Shown piece after piece: positions 6,615-9,925 of a stretch of DNA of 9,925 nucleotides. How positions within the stretch are numbered: position 1 is the stretch's first letter; each line of letters begins with the position of its first letter. The notes under the pieces were generated by a model that saw only the letters and a program-made list of their open reading frames with translations, ran no database searches and was not told where the DNA came from. The position numbers and the translations under genes were made by a program. The DNA comes from Myxococcota bacterium (GTDB taxonomy: Bacteria > Myxococcota_C > UBA6777): contig CAUJFU010000370.1 in assembly GCA_963169055.1 (NCBI GenBank), positions 1-9,925 on the forward strand. Reading direction: 5' to 3'.

Positions 6615-7016
6615 ATGGTAAGATACAAAGCCGCCAGACCTTCTGCACCCCGATTCTCTTTGCCCATCAGCGGACCGATGATCGGCCTTCTGCTTGTCCT
6701 CGCTGTAGGGGGCTACTTTGTGTACGCCTACGTCCCTCCTTGGGTCAAAAGCCTCAACGCCAAGTCCAAAGTCAAAGATATCCTCGGAGAACTTTCCTTG
6801 CGGGATGTCAACGAAGACAGCCTTGCAGAAACCGTCTCTCGCGAGATGACCAAAATGGGCGTTGATATCTCCCAAGCCGACGTCCGCGTCGAAGTCAACC
6901 GAGACTCCCGGATTGTTCGCGTCTGGTTCGATTGGAATACCGATATATCCTTCCCTTTTATCGAGAAAAAACACCGCGTCAAATATGGTTTCGATATCGA
7001 ACGCAAGATGCAGTGA
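6615..7016 (+). CDS. Small single-pass membrane protein of unknown function
   Basis: 133 residues. The ATG at 6615 has AAAGGA (6603-6608 region) about 6-7 nt upstream and is preferred over an in-frame upstream codon at 6573. A basic, Pro-containing N-terminus (MVRYKAARPSAPRF) is followed by one membrane segment (about 19-41, GPMIGLLLVLAVGGYFVYAYV), so the rest is probably periplasmic. The soluble part (42-133) holds a helix (LNAKSKVKDILGELSLRD, then DSLAETVSREMTKMG) and alternating strands (DVRVEVNRDSRIVRVWFDWNTDI, HRVKYGFDIERKM). This topology and pattern resemble the DUF4845 type of small anchored proteins, but I cannot confirm membership. It is divergent from pcm and convergent with the gene ending at 7073. 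Confidence 0.8.
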   Translation: MVRYKAARPSAPRFSLPISGPMIGLLLVLAVGGYFVYAYVPPWVKSLNAKSKVKDILGELSLRDVNEDSLAETVSREMTKMGVDISQADVRVEVNRDSRIVRVWFDWNTDISFPFIEKKHRVKYGFDIERKMQ

Positions 7017-7072
7017 AGGCCCCCAAAAAGCAGGCAGAGCGGAAGGAACAAGCTTCGCTTGGGGTGGGTGGC

Positions 7073-8248
7073 TTAGTCTGGGGTGGAAGGTGCATTCAAC
7101 AGAAATTGCGTGACTTCGCGCAACATGCTCGCAAGCCCTCGCGTTTGCGTCACAACCAGCTTGGTGTTGAAAAGATGCTGTTGTTCGGTGTAGAGGTCGG
7201 ATATCTTGTGCTGTAGCATCGTTGGAGCCCAGATGATCACGAGATCTGCGCCCCGCATATCGTTCGCCGCCTGCTGAAGATCACGACGTTGCTTGCCGTC
7301 CACAAGGGTAAATCGAATCCGTTGGAGCGGTTGGAGTTGCTGTATCTCAGCGTGCGTGGTAGGACTCCCTCCCACCAAAACCACCCGATAGATCCGCTTC
7401 TTTAGGCAAAGTCGGCCAAGACGTGTCGAAAAACGCCGACTCTCCGTGTTTTGGCAACACTCGCATTCGGACGGATCGGCGACCTTCAACGGACAACTTT
7501 CTTGTTCTTGTAGTTCTTGTTCGCAGATCGGATCGCCACAACTCAGCCGCAGCCGCTTTTTCAGCAAAGGCCCCAACTCATGGGGATCACCGCGCAGTAG
7601 ACCAAGGAACGATTCACCGCTTTTCAACAGATGTTGTATCGCTTCGTTGAAAAGTGACGTCGGTACACCCCGTTGTTCGAGCAAAGAGGCCAACGGAAGA
7701 TATCGCTCCGAATGACGGGACAGCGCCTCACAACGTTCCAGCGTTGTGGTATGTTGCTGCGATATCTGCTCGAAACGTTGGGATTCGGCAGTGAGATTCT
7801 CTTTCAACAACGCGATCTCTTGGGCTCGTGCAGTCGCCGTCTGCTCTTTCTCCACAACCTCTCGATGCAAACGCTCGTTTTCTTGGCGCAAAGATTCTTT
7901 CTCTTGGCGCAATTGCTCGGCTTCTTGCGAGGGTTCGCTTGGGTTCGGTGGGATGGCTGTTTTGGCCGAAGAAGTGTCGGTTTTTTTTTTTGCAGAGCGG
8001 GTGGAAGACGAAGGTTGCGGCTTTGTGGGTTTGCCAAAAACCGAAATCTCCGAAGGGAGCGGTTGTTCTTCGGCAAGCCAAAGGCGAGCTTCGGGACTCA
8101 TCAAAAACGCCGAAGAGGTCTCAACGCGCTTGACTGGAGGCGGAGGTGCGGGAGGATTGGGACTCGGTTTGACTTTCTTGAGGGGTTCCGCAAGCGAGCG
8201 AAATCGGCCCGGATCACTGGAAGGCTTGGAAGATTTCTGTTTGCCCAT
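7073..8248 (-). CDS. Coiled-coil, Cys-cluster protein with C-terminal DUF2325-like domain
   Basis: 391 residues from the ATG at 8248, chosen because it is the first in-frame ATG that leaves a compact protein. The frame is open upstream to 8512, and the ribosome binding site (AAGAG, about 7 nt away) is weak, so the start is uncertain. Residues 1-106 are disordered, basic and proline-rich (NPPAPPPPVKR). Residues 107-190 are a coiled coil (EQLRQEKESLRQENERLHRE). Residues 237-265 contain C237, C242, C252, C262, C264 and C265, a possible metal site. Residues 284-386 fit DUF2325: strand VVLVGGSPTTHAEI (289-302), VDGKQRRDLQQAANDMRGADLVIIWAP (316-342), an H at 347 (QHKISD) and LVVTQTRGLASML (364-376). 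No signal peptide, so cytoplasmic. The function of the DUF2325 family is not established as far as I know. An A11 run lies within codons 86-90. Confidence 0.82.
   Translation of the reverse strand: MGKQKSSKPSSDPGRFRSLAEPLKKVKPSPNPPAPPPPVKRVETSSAFLMSPEARLWLAEEQPLPSEISVFGKPTKPQPSSSTRSAKKKTDTSSAKTAIPPNPSEPSQEAEQLRQEKESLRQENERLHREVVEKEQTATARAQEIALLKENLTAESQRFEQISQQHTTTLERCEALSRHSERYLPLASLLEQRGVPTSLFNEAIQHLLKSGESFLGLLRGDPHELGPLLKKRLRLSCGDPICEQELQEQESCPLKVADPSECECCQNTESRRFSTRLGRLCLKKRIYRVVLVGGSPTTHAEIQQLQPLQRIRFTLVDGKQRRDLQQAANDMRGADLVIIWAPTMLQHKISDLYTEQQHLFNTKLVVTQTRGLASMLREVTQFLLNAPSTPD
7981..7991. repeat. 11-base homopolymer (A11 on the coding strand)
   Basis: Eleven consecutive T on the plus strand read as A11 in the coding direction of the DUF2325-like gene, encoding three lysines (residues 87-89). 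Loss of one base leads into a frame that ends at 7804; gain of one into a frame that ends at 7728. Either would truncate the protein before the Cys cluster and DUF2325-like domain. Confidence 0.95.
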
Positions 8249-8293
8249 CGGTGCGCTCTTTGTGTAGGGAGAACTTACAAATTTGGACGGTTT

Positions 8294-8333
8294 TGTGGGG
8301 CATGACCCCACACCCCACGAGGGCTTCGCTCTC
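8294..8333 (-). promoter_or_regulatory. Tandem hairpins in the leader of the DUF2325-like gene
   Basis: TGTGGGG (8294-8300) and CCCCACA (8306-8312) form a 7-bp stem with a 5-nt loop. CCCCAC is repeated at 8313-8318, so the GTGGGG arm has two alternative partners. A second hairpin, GAGGGCTTCGCTCTC, spans 8319-8333. Together they lie 46-85 bp upstream of the ATG at 8248. No T-tract follows on either strand, so simple terminators are unlikely. Confidence 0.25.
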
Positions 8334-8561
8334 TTGGCCCCGTATTCGGCGCACAGAGCACCGTTTTTTACACCAACGACTCTCTGGCTTGAAATGCCGA
8401 TAACACGGGTTTTTTTGTCCAATACGTAGGCTCCTGTGTAGAAATAGACGGAAAAGATACCTCGAAACAGCGAAGCTATCACCGCCCGCACGAAGTGTAA
8501 AGCTGCACACAAGCGACTTGTGTTCTTGAAAGATCGGGCTGTAAAAAATCAGATCTAGCGT

Positions 8562-8590
8562 TTGACGACAGGGTTGCATAACATTATGCA
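8562..8590 (+). promoter_or_regulatory. Candidate rocD promoter with overlapping palindromic operator
   Basis: TGCATAA (8575-8581) and TTATGCA (8584-8590) are perfect 7-bp inverted repeats with a 2-bp centre. TTGACG (8562-8567) with a 17-bp spacer places a weak -10 (TATGCA, 8585-8590) inside the palindrome, a geometry expected of a repressor site. The arms resemble the TGnAT...ATnCA ends of arginine-repressor (ArgR) boxes, but the spacing is 2 bp longer than in the classical box. Confidence 0.35.
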
Positions 8591-8692
8591 GACAACGCAA
8601 GGCGGATGATCCAAGGACGAAACAATGCCCTCCCGATCCCCCCCCAGATCAAGCCATCCCATCACGCCGAAACGACCGGCAAAAAAGCCATA

Positions 8693-8698
8693 GAGGAG
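8693..8698 (+). promoter_or_regulatory. Ribosome binding site deciding the rocD start
   Basis: GAGGAG lies 6 nt upstream of the ATG at 8705, while the alternative in-frame ATG at 8606 has no well-spaced site. This settles the start as MTEHSETMIAQTERY, which also matches where ornithine aminotransferases begin. Confidence 0.8.
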
Positions 8699-8704
8699 AT
8701 ACCC

Positions 8705-9925
8705 ATGACAGAACATTCTGAGACGATGATCGCACAAACCGAACGGTACAGCGCCCACAACTACAAGCCTTTGCCCGTGGTGATCGCGGAAGGCACGGGG
8801 TGTTGGGTGACGGATGTGGACGGTAAGCGTTACCTCGATATGCTCAGCGCGTATTCCGCCCTCAACCAAGGACACCGCCATCCTCGAATCATCGGGGCGA
8901 TGAAGCAACAATTGGAGCGCGTGACACTGACTTCACGGGCTTTTTACAACGATCAGATGGGAGGATTTTGCGAAGATCTTGTCGCGTTGACGGGCTTGGA
9001 TCGGGTACTTCCGATGAACTCAGGAGCCGAAGGCGTTGAAACCGCGTTGAAAGCGGCGAGAAAATGGGGTTACGAAGTCAAAAAAGTCGCCGCAAACCAA
9101 GCCGAGATCATCGTGTTTTCGGGCAACTTTCATGGCCGCACGATCTCGATCGTCAGCTTTTCAACGGAACCACAGAATCAAGCGGGCTTTGGCCCGTTGA
9201 CACCGGGGTTTCGGGTGGTTCCCTTTGGAGATATCGCGGCGTTGGAAGCGGCGATTACGGCGAACACTGTAGGCATACTTCTCGAACCGATCCAAGGCGA
9301 AGGCGGCGTGATCATGCCGCCTGAGGGGTTTTTGCGCGATGTCCGTGCGCTTTGTACAAAACACCGCGTGTTGATGATCAACGATGAGATCCAAGTGGGA
9401 TTGGGACGAACAGGTCGGATGTTTTGCTACGAACACGAAGATGCCAAACCCGATCTGCTGATCTTGGGAAAAGCCCTTGGTGGCGGCCTCTACCCCGTCT
9501 CTGCGGTGATCGGCATCGAAGAAGTCATGGCGGTGTTTCGACCGGGCGATCACGGCAGCACCTTTGGCGGAAACCCGTTGGCCTGTGCTGTGGCGCGTGA
9601 GTCATTGCGGGTGTTGAAAGACGAACGCTTGGCAGAACGTGCCGCAGAGATGGGCGCTTACTTTCGCCAACGGCTCACCGCAATGAACAGCCCACACGTA
9701 GAAGAAGTCCGTGGGAAGGGGCTTTTGATCGGTATACAGCTCAAAAAAGCTGCGGGTCTCGCCAAACCTTATTGCTACGCGATGATGAAAGAAGGCATCC
9801 TCGCCAAAGATACCCACGAGCAAGTTATCCGTTTTGCCCCGCCTCTGGTGATCACCCAAGAAGAAATTGATTGGGCCTGCGAACGCATCGAGCGCGTTCT
9901 CTGTGGGGCTGCTCTCCACAAATAA
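8705..9925 (+). CDS. rocD: Ornithine aminotransferase (ornithine-oxo-acid transaminase)
   Basis: 406 residues, complete, with TAA as the last three bases of the window. A class III PLP-dependent aminotransferase that moves the delta-amino group of L-ornithine to 2-oxoglutarate, giving glutamate-5-semialdehyde and glutamate and linking arginine/ornithine use with proline and glutamate. Visible signatures: SAHNYKPLPVVI (16-27) typical of the ornithine subgroup, NQGHRHPRI (54-62), NSGAEGVETALKAARKWGY (105-123) for phosphate/cofactor contact, NFHGRT (141-146), EPIQGEGG (194-201), INDEIQVGLGRTG (225-237) with D227 for the PLP ring nitrogen, LGKALGGGLYPVSA (254-267) with Schiff-base lysine K256, GSTFGGNP (284-291) and RFAPPL (376-381), whose Arg is expected to bind substrate carboxylate. 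Length and motifs are normal. It stands alone on its strand, behind a 456-bp intergenic region with a candidate operator. Confidence 0.96.
   Translation: MTEHSETMIAQTERYSAHNYKPLPVVIAEGTGCWVTDVDGKRYLDMLSAYSALNQGHRHPRIIGAMKQQLERVTLTSRAFYNDQMGGFCEDLVALTGLDRVLPMNSGAEGVETALKAARKWGYEVKKVAANQAEIIVFSGNFHGRTISIVSFSTEPQNQAGFGPLTPGFRVVPFGDIAALEAAITANTVGILLEPIQGEGGVIMPPEGFLRDVRALCTKHRVLMINDEIQVGLGRTGRMFCYEHEDAKPDLLILGKALGGGLYPVSAVIGIEEVMAVFRPGDHGSTFGGNPLACAVARESLRVLKDERLAERAAEMGAYFRQRLTAMNSPHVEEVRGKGLLIGIQLKKAAGLAKPYCYAMMKEGILAKDTHEQVIRFAPPLVITQEEIDWACERIERVLCGAALHK

Larger units (their letters stand above)
8249..8704. other. 456-bp divergent intergenic region between the DUF2325-like gene and rocD
   Basis: No convincing gene lies here. 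Open frames exist, including an upstream extension of the minus-strand gene to 8512 and a 33-codon in-frame extension of rocD to 8606, but they lack good ribosome binding sites or family-like sequence. The region holds two small hairpins near 8294-8333 in the leader of the minus-strand gene, a T6 tract at 8364-8369, a T7 tract near 8410, and a palindrome with a promoter-like TTGACG near 8562-8590 on the rocD side. I see no tRNA or recognisable riboswitch. Confidence 0.6.

Noticed and set aside
5461-6621. 386-codon open frame on the plus strand across pcm
   Set aside because: It is antisense to pcm, whose family motifs are unmistakable. Composition is His/Arg/Pro/Ser-rich without recognisable structure; the repeated SLPRLNMP segment only reflects the 72-bp duplication.
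7040-7062. CAAGC-TTC-GCTTG hairpin between the convergent genes ending at 7016 and 7073
   Set aside because: The stem is only 5 bp and no T-tract follows on either strand, so I would not call it a terminator.
8347-8369. Imperfect hairpin followed by T6 on the plus strand
   Set aside because: The stem has an internal mismatch and only five pairs, and no plus-strand gene ends nearby that would need a terminator.
8249-8600. Minus-strand open frames upstream of the DUF2325-like gene, including a possible 88-residue N-terminal extension to 8512
   Set aside because: No good ribosome binding site at the upstream starts, and composition lacks domain-like features; the GKQKSS start at 8248 is more economical, though not proven.

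Overview
The window looks like chromosomal DNA of moderate to fairly high GC from a Gram-negative bacterium. Several envelope proteins carry architectures common in Myxococcota, Bradymonadota and other former Deltaproteobacteria: lipoproteins with Pro/Glu-rich linkers and Ig-like domains, a collagen-like lipoprotein with a formylglycine-generating-enzyme (FGE) fold, and an exported coiled-coil/TPR protein. The lineage is an inference from domain style, not from a marker gene. I see no rRNA, tRNA, CRISPR array, transposase or phage gene.

Layout. (1) A lipoprotein gene on the minus strand starts at 777 and runs off the left edge. (2) Divergent from it, 955-2679 on the plus strand encodes an exported protein with six clustered cysteines, a roughly 260-residue charged coiled coil and a TPR-like C-terminal part. 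(3) Four minus-strand genes follow in one direction from 6393 down to 2693 with gaps of 89, 84 and 48 bp: pcm (protein L-isoaspartate methyltransferase), a membrane protein with an Ig-like domain, the collagen-like/FGE-fold lipoprotein and a tryptophan-rich unknown protein. They could be one operon, although a fair internal promoter candidate lies ahead of the lipoprotein gene. (4) 6615-7016 on the plus strand, divergent from pcm, encodes a small single-pass membrane protein behind a good sigma70-like promoter. (5) 7073-8248 on the minus strand encodes a proline-rich/coiled-coil/Cys-cluster protein ending in a DUF2325-like domain. (6) After a 456-bp divergent intergenic region, rocD (ornithine aminotransferase) fills 8705-9925 and its stop codon is the last base of the window.

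Only pcm (repair of isoaspartyl damage) and rocD (ornithine to glutamate-5-semialdehyde) have firm enzymatic roles. The other genes suggest an envelope-focused, lineage-specific set. The most unusual points are a collagen triple-helix lipoprotein fused to an FGE fold without the catalytic cysteines; a 72-bp tandem duplication of the 3' end of pcm that fills the gap to the next gene; an 11-base homopolymer inside the DUF2325-like gene; a perfect 7-bp-arm palindrome upstream of rocD; and paired TTTGCAAA palindromes upstream of pcm. I do not see a convincing new defence or mobile system.
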